A stretch of 13,786 bases of DNA from Legionellales bacterium (GTDB lineage: Bacteria > Pseudomonadota > Gammaproteobacteria > Legionellales > Legionellaceae): assembly GCA_003489505.1 (NCBI GenBank), contig DNMA01000187.1, forward strand, positions 1 to 13,786. Reading direction: 5' to 3'. Position 1 is the first letter of the stretch. Each line of letters opens with the position of its first letter. Both the position numbers and the translations under genes were made by a program. The notes under the pieces were generated by a model, which saw nothing but the letters and a program-made list of their open reading frames with translations, made no database searches and was not told the DNA's origin. Below are positions 1 to 6,714 of the stretch, one piece after another.

Positions 1-591
1 TTGATGAAGGCTGTTAAACGTTTTGATCCCAAAGTTGGGGTGCGTTTAGTTTCTTTTGCCGTGCATTGGATTAAATCAGAAATTCATGAATATGTGATTC
101 AAAATTGGCGGATTGTCAAAATCGCTACAACCAAAGCACAAAGAAAATTATTTTTTAATTTGCGTCAAATGAAACAACGTCTCGGTTGGATGAAATCTGA
201 TGAAATTGATGCGATTGCAAATGATTTAGGTGTATCTCGTGAAGATGTATTGCAAATGGAGCAGCGTTTAAATTCAGCTGACGCCTCTATTTATGCAGAA
301 GAACAAGACGATGAGCAATATAATTATGTTGCAAGACAATTACATGCCCCAGATAGTGATCCCAGTGTTATCGTGCAAGACCAAATGGAGTCAGAGCAAC
401 AACATAAACAATTACAAATGGCATTATCTAGTTTAGACGAAAGAAGCCAAGATATTTTAAGAAATCGTTGGCTTACAGAAGATGATGCAATGACTTTACA
501 GGAATTAGCAGACAAATATGGCGTCAGCGCTGAGCGCATTCGCCAATTAGAAAAAAATGCCTTAGAAAAGTTGAAAAAAATAATGCATTAA
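1..591 (+). CDS. rpoH: RNA polymerase sigma-32 (heat-shock sigma factor), 5'-truncated by the window edge
   Basis: Directs RNA polymerase to heat-shock promoters. About 195 C-terminal residues are present; RpoH is usually about 285 aa, so roughly the first third lies outside the window. The first codon (TTG) is an internal leucine, not a start. Region 2.3/2.4 is at the beginning (VGVRLVSFAVHWIKSEIHEY, about residues 12-31). It is followed by WRIVKIATTKAQRKLFFNLR (36-55), containing the RpoH box QRKLFFNLR that separates sigma-32 from other sigma-70 proteins. The C-terminal region 4.2 helix-turn-helix is TLQELADKYGVSAERIRQLE (165-184). The gene ends in TAA at 589-591, which interlocks with the stop codon of the convergent add gene. 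Identity is very secure. Upstream regulation cannot be seen because the 5' end is missing. Confidence 0.97.
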   Translation: MMKAVKRFDPKVGVRLVSFAVHWIKSEIHEYVIQNWRIVKIATTKAQRKLFFNLRQMKQRLGWMKSDEIDAIANDLGVSREDVLQMEQRLNSADASIYAEEQDDEQYNYVARQLHAPDSDPSVIVQDQMESEQQHKQLQMALSSLDERSQDILRNRWLTEDDAMTLQELADKYGVSAERIRQLEKNALEKLKKIMH

Positions 592-1562
592 TTGATTTTG
601 TCTAGCAGTTTTTGTTTCCATTCTTCTTCTAAAAACGCAGCTTTGACTGCGTTTTTTGTTATTTGTTTCATGAACGCATCTGAATACTGGAAAGTTTTTT
701 GAACCAAATCATATTCTTTATCAATGGTCGTTGCCATAAAAGGCGGATCATCGGAATTGACGCTCACAGAAATACCTTGTTGTAATAATGCTGGCAGTGG
801 ATGAGCACTGATACTAGGATAAATACCCAATACGACATTACTGCTCGGACAGACTTCTAAATGTATTTGTAAATCTTTAAGCATGTCTAAAGTATTTTGG
901 CTTTCTATGGAGCGCACACCATGACCGATGCGCTGAACCTTACAGGTTTGAATCGCAACTTCCATACTTTTGGCATCTCCCCATTCACCAGCATGAATGG
1001 TGGTTTTTAATCCAGCATGACGGGCAATATGATACGTTTTCTCAAAAAGTTGTGGTGGGAAATGAATTTCATCTCCACCTAAACCAAAGCCTGTGACAAA
1101 ATAAAAAGGATGCTTTTGTGCTTCGAGAGCAACTTTTTCACAAGCCTCTACGCCAAAGTGTCGAACAGCAGTAGTGATGATTCGACCCACAATCCCAAAA
1201 TCTTGATAAGCGTTTTCAATAGCTTCACCAATGGCAATTAAATGTTCATGAGAAGCGATGTGGCTGACTTTTTCTGCATGATCAGGTGAATACATCATCT
1301 CGGTATAAATAGTACCTTTGAGTGCGCTTTGTTTAAGATAATCATAGGTAATATCAAAATAATCGATAGGTTTTCTAATTAAAGCGGCCAATTCATCATA
1401 AACATTTAAAAAATCCATAAAATCTTTGGAAATATAGGATTGTTCTTGTTGATTAATGATGTGGCTGGGGAAGTCTAAATGATTACGCTTGGCAAGTATT
1501 TTAGCAATTGCAGGTCGAATGGTGCCTTCTAGATGAACATGTAATTCGGCTTTGGGTATCAT
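588..1562 (-). CDS. add: Adenosine deaminase
   Basis: Zinc-dependent hydrolase converting (deoxy)adenosine to (deoxy)inosine in purine salvage. Numbering from the ATG at 1562 (324 aa, usual family length): zinc ligands in AELHVHLEGT (H8, H10), HAGEWGD with H190 and catalytic E193, RIGHGVRS with H214, and NSDDPPF with the metal-binding Asp pair (271/272). I chose the ATG at 1562 because GGAA sits 6 nt upstream and MIPKAELHVH matches the family's N terminus. A TTG at 1574 would add four residues but would start almost at the predicted transcription start. The long form of the TTDP-region motif (DDPPF) and GGDE near residue 165 resemble the adenosine deaminase branch rather than adenine deaminase, though substrate choice within this superfamily is inferred. 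The 3' end overlaps rpoH by 4 nt, tail to tail. Confidence 0.9.
   Translation of the reverse strand: MIPKAELHVHLEGTIRPAIAKILAKRNHLDFPSHIINQQEQSYISKDFMDFLNVYDELAALIRKPIDYFDITYDYLKQSALKGTIYTEMMYSPDHAEKVSHIASHEHLIAIGEAIENAYQDFGIVGRIITTAVRHFGVEACEKVALEAQKHPFYFVTGFGLGGDEIHFPPQLFEKTYHIARHAGLKTTIHAGEWGDAKSMEVAIQTCKVQRIGHGVRSIESQNTLDMLKDLQIHLEVCPSSNVVLGIYPSISAHPLPALLQQGISVSVNSDDPPFMATTIDKEYDLVQKTFQYSDAFMKQITKNAVKAAFLEEEWKQKLLDKIN
631..657 (+). terminator. Intrinsic terminator for rpoH, lying inside the add coding region
   Basis: A-tract plus CGCAG (631-640), loop CTTTGA (641-646), CTGCG plus T-tract (647-657). The perfect stem is 10 bp including the A/T flanks, with a 5-bp GC-rich core and six consecutive T on the plus strand, starting 39 nt after the rpoH stop. 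The A-tract on the other side makes it potentially bidirectional, but for add it would fall before the stop codon. Confidence 0.6.
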
Positions 1563-1586
1563 AGATGATTCCAATTCATATAAAAA

Positions 1587-1592
1587 ATTATA
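1587..1592 (-). promoter_or_regulatory. Candidate -10 element of add
   Basis: A perfect TATAAT on the minus strand 24 nt upstream of the chosen add start. No good -35 hexamer stands 16-18 nt further upstream (only T-rich sequence), so the promoter may be weak or activator-dependent. Its position argues for the ATG at 1562 over the TTG at 1574. Confidence 0.4.
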
Positions 1593-1632
1593 CTAGCAGA
1601 TTTTGATAAAAAAGATAAACTCCATATTTTGC

Positions 1633-1661
1633 TTGAGAATAAGTCCTATAATCGGTATAAT
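1633..1661 (+). promoter_or_regulatory. Sigma-70 promoter of the small-protein/thioesterase operon
   Basis: TTGAGA (1633-1638), 17-nt spacer, TATAAT (1656-1661). The -10 is perfect and the -35 matches five of six including TTGA. The predicted start is about 1668, leaving a leader of about 22 nt with AAGAGA (1676-1681) 9 nt before the ATG at 1691. Confidence 0.75.
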
Positions 1662-1670
1662 TTTTATACC
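1654..1670 (+). repeat. Inverted repeat covering the -10 box, possible operator
   Basis: GGTATAA-TTT-TTATACC, a perfect 7-bp inverted repeat with a 3-nt centre. It covers the -10 hexamer and the expected transcription start of the operon at 1691. The position suits a repressor site, but no regulator can be named from the sequence. Confidence 0.45.
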
Positions 1671-1690
1671 TTTTTAAGAGATTTTTTTAA

Positions 1691-1879
1691 ATGAACATTT
1701 CCCTCGATATTGATAAGTTTTATGTTAGTCCTTTCGATAAAATGATGCGAGAGTATGATGCTGCGCATGATAAATCAATTTCTCAAATGAAAGAAATTGA
1801 AAAACATAAAAAAATTTCCAATTTACGTGATCATCCAATTGAAGCTGATGCAAAAGATAAAATCTGGGCAGGCTTTTAA
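1691..1879 (+). CDS. Small conserved-looking protein of unknown function (62 aa)
   Basis: A soluble, highly charged protein with no signal peptide or membrane segment. The N terminus is NISLDIDKFYVSPFDKMMRE, followed by a helical K/E-rich middle (SQMKEIEKHKKISNLRD) and an acidic/aromatic end (DKIWAGF). It resembles small uncharacterised proteins I associate with Legionella/Coxiella genomes, but I cannot confirm the family here and assign no function. Support for a real gene: a strong promoter and ribosome binding site (AAGAGA, 9 nt before ATG), and a stop only 2 nt before the start of the thioesterase gene, so the two are almost certainly co-transcribed and probably translationally coupled. 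Confidence 0.75.
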   Translation: MNISLDIDKFYVSPFDKMMREYDAAHDKSISQMKEIEKHKKISNLRDHPIEADAKDKIWAGF

Positions 1880-1881
1880 TC

Positions 1882-2304
1882 ATGAGTATTTGGTTTAAAC
1901 CGATTACTCTAGAAGATTTGCGAAAAAGAAATGAGAATACCTGTGCCAGTTATTTTGGTATTGAAATCACTGAAATTACTGAAGATTCTATGACTGCTAT
2001 CATGCCAGTGACTCAAAAGGTTAAACAGCCGATTGGGATTGTGCATGGTGGTATGAATGTAGTGTTAGCTGAAACATTGGCTAGCAACGCAGCCAATTGT
2101 GTTGTCGATATCGAAAATTTTTATTGTGTTGGTTTAGAAATTAATATCAATCATATCCGTTCTGTGAGAGAGGGTAGGGTTAGCGCAATAACACGCCCTT
2201 TTCATCTGGGAAAGTCCACACAAGTTTGGCATATTGAACTATTTGATGATCAACAACGTATCACCGCTGTTTCACGCATGACGGCGTCCGTGTTAAAACG
2301 ATGA
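1882..2304 (+). CDS. Hotdog-fold acyl-CoA/acyl-carrier thioesterase, YdiI/MenI-like
   Basis: A 140-aa single hotdog domain, close in length and sequence pattern to E. coli YdiI (MenI) and its paralogue EntH/YbdB. Family landmarks: start MSIWFKPITLEDL, QPIGIVHGGMNVVLAE (49-64), GLEININHIRS, REGRV and HLGKSTQVWHIELFDD. By alignment in mind with YdiI, the active-site residues are Q49, H55 and catalytic E64. YdiI hydrolyses 1,4-dihydroxy-2-naphthoyl-CoA in menaquinone synthesis and other aryl/acyl-CoAs; EntH clears misloaded carrier proteins in enterobactin synthesis. Sequence favours the YdiI branch, but no men gene is visible here, so substrate is open and I give no symbol. The start is 2 nt after the preceding stop, with GGCAGG as ribosome binding site. 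The 3' end overlaps the convergent A-ACP-TE gene by 55 nt. Confidence 0.85.
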   Translation: MSIWFKPITLEDLRKRNENTCASYFGIEITEITEDSMTAIMPVTQKVKQPIGIVHGGMNVVLAETLASNAANCVVDIENFYCVGLEININHIRSVREGRVSAITRPFHLGKSTQVWHIELFDDQQRITAVSRMTASVLKR

Positions 2305-4430
2305 TGAATTTCTTTCATCATCATAGATAACCAAGAATCAATACCAGCTGTAGTATTGACCAATTCTAAATGATCAAAAAAATCAATTTTTAAATTTTTA
2401 TGCCCATTTTCTGAAGCAAGCCAAATATTTTTAGAAAAATTTGAAGAAGTATAAAGGCTGAGACTAGGGCAGTTTATCGCTCGCTTTTCTTGTTTGGCAA
2501 TAGCCAATTTTCTAAGTTCATAATAGTAGCGTTCAGGCGAATGGTTAATAAATTTTAATATTTTTGAGCGAATGCTTAAGAAAATTTTTTTTCTTTTTAA
2601 GTATTGAGCTCTTTTTAAGTTAGGCGGGTCTAATAAAAATAGGCCTTTAGGATAAATGCCTCTTTTTTCCAATTGATAAGCCATTTCAATGGCTAGCAAA
2701 GCATTGATAGAATAGCCTGCAAGATAAACTGCTGGCTTTCTTGAAAAAAACGCCCATTCTTTTTCAATGATCTGATTGGCTAACTCTGAAAAATGAAATG
2801 GATTTTTCTGACAGGAGATAATATCTGTATATTTCAGATTTGCAATTTTTGATACTTCATGTCGAGCACCTAGCATACCAGAGCCGATAAATATTACCTG
2901 CATGTTATTTTCTTTAAGTGTACAAATCGTTCTAAGCGGTGAGGAATTAAAGTCTTGATTTAAAATTTTTAGCATTATCCTTGGAGTATCTGTTTTTAAA
3001 AGTGTACGCCCAGGAAAAGTTTTGCCTGTTTTTTTTTCGATATCAATCATTAAATTCGCTAAGTCAATTGAATCAAAACCTTGATTTTCAAAAGTCTCAT
3101 CTCTAAAGATCCTTCGAGTCTGGGAGTTATTTAATAAAGCCTTACTCATTAATGTAATATAATTATTTGAAAAGCTAGATTTATTTTTTTGATCAAAACG
3201 CAAAAGCTGTTTGCCAGTGACACCCAATGAGGGAGGTTTATCGCTTAGGATAATTTGAGGGATAAGGGCAAGGTAATTTAAATGCTCAAATAGCCAATCA
3301 TAGAGTTCATGAACGATAAGACTGGTTTTTCCAGAAACTATCACAATCAGTTGGTCCTCGGCTGTTTGTTCAGCGCACAATTCTGAATGTAAAATATCTG
3401 GATGACTCGATAAGAGTTTCAGTAATGGTGAAACATCATACCAAATACCCCGAATTTTACGTTGATGGGAAATACGCCCCATCAGTTCAAGTTGTTGTTC
3501 AAAGATGTGCCCATGATCCCCAATTGATATCTTTTCAAAGTACTGTCCACGTACCGCAATGACACCATTTTTATCGATGATAACTTTTTTGCCTGGTAAA
3601 ATTTCACCTTTAAAACCTTTTCCTAGAAGGGTATTTAAGTCTTGATATGCAATTTTGCGTCTGGCAATCACCCCACATTCCGTTGAGCCATAACTATCGA
3701 GTAGAAAACCGTTTGGAACTAAGCATTTTTTAAATGTTTCAATATGATATGCATTGATATTTTCACCAGTTAAGCTCATGGCCTGCCATGTTTGATGAAC
3801 AATACTAGGATGATGCGTGATAAGAGAGGGAGTGCCATAAATTAAGGTATTTGTAGAGATTTTATCTTTTGCTGTTATGCTAAAATGCTGAGGAATGCCT
3901 GCTAGGAGCATCCCAAGACAATGTTTTGTAATAGCCCCAAACCAAGGTTTGATTAAACATACTGCCTTATCATAGTGATTAGACAATAAAACATCTTTTA
4001 GATAGGCTTGCGCTTCAAACAAAGCAAAATCTGTGTTTCTGATGACAGATTTTGGCACGCCAGTTGAACCTGAGGTTAAAATTAATAAATGAGGATGACG
4101 ATGCCAATCGATATCTTTAGGCTGAGACATAGCGAATTGGTAACGAAGATGGTCGGTTTTTTCCCATTCAGGATTGTAAAAAATAACCAACTGATTTTCA
4201 CTCCAAGCAGCTATTGCTTGTGTCAACCAATTGGGTTCTAAGCCATTGATACGAACAATTGACTGGCCAAAAAATTTTTTGCGGTAATCCTGGATATCCT
4301 GGTCAATTTCTTCATAGCTATATCCTTGCGCATCGATAAAATAGGCAATTTTTTTTCCATAATTTGTGACTAAAAATGGCCATAATTCTTTGAATGACTG
4401 AAACCGATTAAAGCAATCATTCCATGGCAT
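2250..4430 (-). CDS. NRPS-like adenylation / acyl carrier / thioesterase protein (A-T-TE)
   Basis: A 726-aa three-domain protein. The adenylate-forming domain is about 1-415: P-loop LTSGSTGVPKSV (118-129), A5-like YGSTECGV (247-254), A7-like ISIGDHG (301-307), A8-like MGRISHQRKIRG (317-328), and catalytic lysine K407 in GVTGKQLLR. The carrier domain is about 425-492, with phosphopantetheine serine S454 in GFDSIDLANL. The C-terminal alpha/beta-hydrolase thioesterase is about 508-705, with nucleophile S574 in AGYSINALLA (the usual second glycine of GxSxG is Asn), D601 in LLDPP and a probable His687 in FFDHLELVN. The adenylation domain is short at its N terminus compared with the usual 500 residues. 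The expected role is activating a carboxylic acid, tethering it and releasing it; substrate and product are unknown. The start overlaps the upstream ketosynthase-like gene by 14 nt, implying coupled translation. The last 17 residues come from overlap with the opposing thioesterase gene and lie past the fold. Confidence 0.85.
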   Translation of the reverse strand: MPWNDCFNRFQSFKELWPFLVTNYGKKIAYFIDAQGYSYEEIDQDIQDYRKKFFGQSIVRINGLEPNWLTQAIAAWSENQLVIFYNPEWEKTDHLRYQFAMSQPKDIDWHRHPHLLILTSGSTGVPKSVIRNTDFALFEAQAYLKDVLLSNHYDKAVCLIKPWFGAITKHCLGMLLAGIPQHFSITAKDKISTNTLIYGTPSLITHHPSIVHQTWQAMSLTGENINAYHIETFKKCLVPNGFLLDSYGSTECGVIARRKIAYQDLNTLLGKGFKGEILPGKKVIIDKNGVIAVRGQYFEKISIGDHGHIFEQQLELMGRISHQRKIRGIWYDVSPLLKLLSSHPDILHSELCAEQTAEDQLIVIVSGKTSLIVHELYDWLFEHLNYLALIPQIILSDKPPSLGVTGKQLLRFDQKNKSSFSNNYITLMSKALLNNSQTRRIFRDETFENQGFDSIDLANLMIDIEKKTGKTFPGRTLLKTDTPRIMLKILNQDFNSSPLRTICTLKENNMQVIFIGSGMLGARHEVSKIANLKYTDIISCQKNPFHFSELANQIIEKEWAFFSRKPAVYLAGYSINALLAIEMAYQLEKRGIYPKGLFLLDPPNLKRAQYLKRKKIFLSIRSKILKFINHSPERYYYELRKLAIAKQEKRAINCPSLSLYTSSNFSKNIWLASENGHKNLKIDFFDHLELVNTTAGIDSWLSMMMKEIHHRFNTDAVMRETAVIRC
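2300..2322. repeat. Hairpin at the thioesterase / A-ACP-TE convergent overlap
   Basis: GATGATGAA-TTTCT-TTCATCATC is a perfect 9-bp inverted repeat with a 5-nt loop, straddling the thioesterase stop codon (2302-2304). It is AT-rich and has no T-tract on the plus strand; on the minus strand it is followed by GTTTTAA. At best it is a weak terminator or pause site. Confidence 0.35.
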
Positions 4431-5598
4431 GATAGGACTCTAAAATATTGACGGCAACCGTACCACCCATTCCTGCAGACCAATTCATCGCTCTTTTAGC
4501 TTTGGTTTTAGGACTTAAATTGAGGTTAAATGCAGGGTCAATTTCTTGAGGTATGATTGGAAGACGTCCTTGTTGAAGTCCCTCAGCAAGCATAGCAATC
4601 GAAAGTAAACATCCAGAGCCAAGGGTATGACCAAATGTTCTTTTAAAAGCACTAATATGAGGAAGCTGTGGAGAAAATAGTTTATGAATTAAATTGGCTT
4701 CAATAAAGTCCCAGGTTTTTGTACCTGTAGCATGTAGCGATAACCAATCAATGGTCGTATCTTTTTTCATTTGAGAAAGGGCTTCATGAACGGCCTCTTC
4801 AAGACCTAGGGCATTGGGTTCAGGTGCAATCAGATGGTGACAATCATTTTTAACTGAACCACCCACCCAGCGCGCAAGAGGTTGAAATTTTCTTTGAGCG
4901 GCATGGGCTGCTGATTCTAAAACAACCGCGACTGAAGCATCAATTGGGCGCATTCCATCTCTTTTGGCACAAAGTGGACGAGAATGAAATGAACTGGCAA
5001 CAGCGCCGACGGCTTTTAAAGTTCTTTCAGTAAAGTTTGAGCTTTTGCTGACATCAGCGCAAACGACAACCACCACATCAGCAATATTGGAACGAATCAG
5101 TTGTGCTGCGAACCAAATCGCTTGTCCGCCAGTTGCTGATGCAGCACTGAGACTAAAATCTCCTGCACCAAACCCAAAACGAATTGCTAAGGGCGCTGCA
5201 ATCGAATTACCTCTTAGTTTTGATAGAGTATAGGGATGAAGTTTTTCTGAGGACTCCTGATATGCTTGGAGAATAGAACTCATCATGCCTAGTGAAGAAC
5301 CTGCAATAATCGCGGCTTTGGGTTGCCGAAATCGTTGACCCTTACCTCTTAAGCAGTTTCGCTCAGTCCATAACTGGGATTTTGACATGGCTTTTTCTAC
5401 AGCAAGACATGCCTTGAGTGCATGAGGTCCTATCAATTGACGCTCTTTTTCAGGAATGGTTTCTATGAGTATTTCTAAGTTGGCATGAGCATGAAAAGCG
5501 AGGTCTTCATCTTTAAATGCGGCTTCAACTAATTGATGCTCTGAATAATCTCCAAATAATGCCCCCCAAGATGAAATCACTACATCATTCAATATCAT
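4417..5598 (-). CDS. Beta-ketoacyl synthase homologue with active-site Cys replaced by Ser
   Basis: A 393-aa thiolase-fold protein of the FabF/type II ketosynthase group. Visible landmarks: AAIIAGSSLG (95-104), the nucleophile elbow SAASATGG (151-158), RDGMRPIDASVAVVLE (213-228), HATGT with H289, K319 and H324 in SAFKRTFGHTLGSG, and the C-terminal SAGMGGTVAVNIL. In FabF-type enzymes the elbow reads TACTSG or TACATG; here the cysteine position is S154 (codon TCA), while both catalytic histidines and the lysine remain. It may therefore be a decarboxylating or acyl-transferring KS variant, or a chain-length-factor-like partner, rather than a normal condensing enzyme. Ribosome binding site AAGGA lies 11 nt before ATG. 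It follows hemH by 81 nt, with TTGACC (5678-5683) overlapping the hemH stop and only a poor -10, so co-transcription from hemH is possible. It overlaps the A-T-TE gene by 14 nt. Confidence 0.88.
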   Translation of the reverse strand: MILNDVVISSWGALFGDYSEHQLVEAAFKDEDLAFHAHANLEILIETIPEKERQLIGPHALKACLAVEKAMSKSQLWTERNCLRGKGQRFRQPKAAIIAGSSLGMMSSILQAYQESSEKLHPYTLSKLRGNSIAAPLAIRFGFGAGDFSLSAASATGGQAIWFAAQLIRSNIADVVVVVCADVSKSSNFTERTLKAVGAVASSFHSRPLCAKRDGMRPIDASVAVVLESAAHAAQRKFQPLARWVGGSVKNDCHHLIAPEPNALGLEEAVHEALSQMKKDTTIDWLSLHATGTKTWDFIEANLIHKLFSPQLPHISAFKRTFGHTLGSGCLLSIAMLAEGLQQGRLPIIPQEIDPAFNLNLSPKTKAKRAMNWSAGMGGTVAVNILESYHAME

Positions 5599-5679
5599 GG
5601 CTTGATAAATCCTTTTTTCATTTCGTCATCATAAAACTATAAGATGAATACCATTACAAAACATAATTTAAAAATTTGG

Positions 5680-6684
5680 TCAACTCGTTATTTCATGTTG
5701 AATGATTTTTGTGATGGCCTCAATCCATTCTGGCTCACTATTTAAGCAAGGGAGATATTCAAAGGCTTCACCACCTAAAGAAAACCATTGCTCTTTAGCT
5801 GTAATGGCAATTTCTTCTAAGGTTTCTAAACAATCGGCTACAAATGATGGACAGGCAACTTGAAGTTTTCGAATACCTTTATCGTATAGATGTTTGAGAC
5901 TTTCATCGGTAAATGGTTTAATCCATGGGGTTTTGCCTAATCGAGATTGAAAACTTACGGTATAATTCGGCTGCTCAATGCCTAAGGCCTGTGTTAAGAG
6001 ATGTGAATTGATAAAACATTGCTGTCGATAACAGCCTTGCACCTGAATCACATCTAAACTACAACTGCCTTGGCAGACAGGCCGACAGCCAATGGCTTCC
6101 AGTTGTCTTTCGGGTAAGCCATGATAACTTAATATCAAATGATGGTTTTTTTTAACTTTATTTTTTAAATTGAGGGTCAGTGCTTCAATATAGGCCGGAT
6201 GGTCAAAATAATCTCTGATGAATGCATAAGAGGGGATGACTTGTTCTTGACTGAAAATTGCCATGACTTTTTCAATACTTGAACCTGTGGTTGCAGAGGC
6301 ATACTGAGGATAAAGTGGGAATATGATAAGCTTTTCACAGTCTTTTAAGTCTTCTAATCCTTGTTGAATGGAAGGACTACCATAACGCATCCCCATGGCG
6401 ATTTTGACGTGTTTCCCGACATGATCCTGTAGTTTCTTGGTCAGTTCTTGCGTGTGTACCATCAAGGGTGAACCTTGTTCTGTCCAAATGGTTTGATAAT
6501 TATGAGCTGATTTTTTGCTACGAAAGGGTACAATAATGCCTTGCACTAAAATCAATCGAATCCAGTAAGGTAAATCAATCACGCGTTTATCCATTAAAAA
6601 TTCGTTTAAATATTTTTTAACAGATGCGGTACTGGGAGAGTCAGGGGTGCCCAGATTAATGAGTAGAATACCGGTTCTTTTCAT
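5680..6684 (-). CDS. hemH: Ferrochelatase
   Basis: Inserts ferrous iron into a porphyrin at the end of haem synthesis, at the membrane surface. Its 334 aa is a normal bacterial length. Landmarks: TGILLINLGTPDSP (4-17), the FPLYPQYASATTGSS motif (122-136), catalytic His188 in SYHGLPER, VSFQSRLGKTPWIKP (243-257) and CPSFVADCLETLEEI (278-292) carrying the conserved acidic residues. A cysteine-rich stretch follows the catalytic His: C200, C204, C208, C218 and C223. Several bacterial ferrochelatases bind a [2Fe-2S] cluster through clustered internal cysteines, so cluster binding is plausible but not shown. The ATG at 6684 leaves the conserved N terminus intact; the ribosome binding site is weak. 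It has its own promoter upstream and may read through into the ketosynthase-like gene. Confidence 0.96.
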   Translation of the reverse strand: MKRTGILLINLGTPDSPSTASVKKYLNEFLMDKRVIDLPYWIRLILVQGIIVPFRSKKSAHNYQTIWTEQGSPLMVHTQELTKKLQDHVGKHVKIAMGMRYGSPSIQQGLEDLKDCEKLIIFPLYPQYASATTGSSIEKVMAIFSQEQVIPSYAFIRDYFDHPAYIEALTLNLKNKVKKNHHLILSYHGLPERQLEAIGCRPVCQGSCSLDVIQVQGCYRQQCFINSHLLTQALGIEQPNYTVSFQSRLGKTPWIKPFTDESLKHLYDKGIRKLQVACPSFVADCLETLEEIAITAKEQWFSLGGEAFEYLPCLNSEPEWIEAITKIIQHEITS

Positions 6685-6714
6685 GGCTTTTCAAAGAAGA
6701 TCAAATTGCACTTA

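Noticed and set aside
2338..2359. TCAATAC...GTATTGA inverted repeat after the thioesterase stop as its terminator
   Set aside because: The stem is 7 bp and AT-rich, and there is no T-tract; it lies in thioesterase-domain codons of the opposing gene.
5595..5621. Eight-codon open frame (MKKGFIKP) before the ketosynthase-like gene, its TGA overlapping the ATG (ATGA)
   Set aside because: The AAGGA inside it is better explained as the ribosome binding site of the ketosynthase-like gene, and the short frame has no ribosome binding site of its own.
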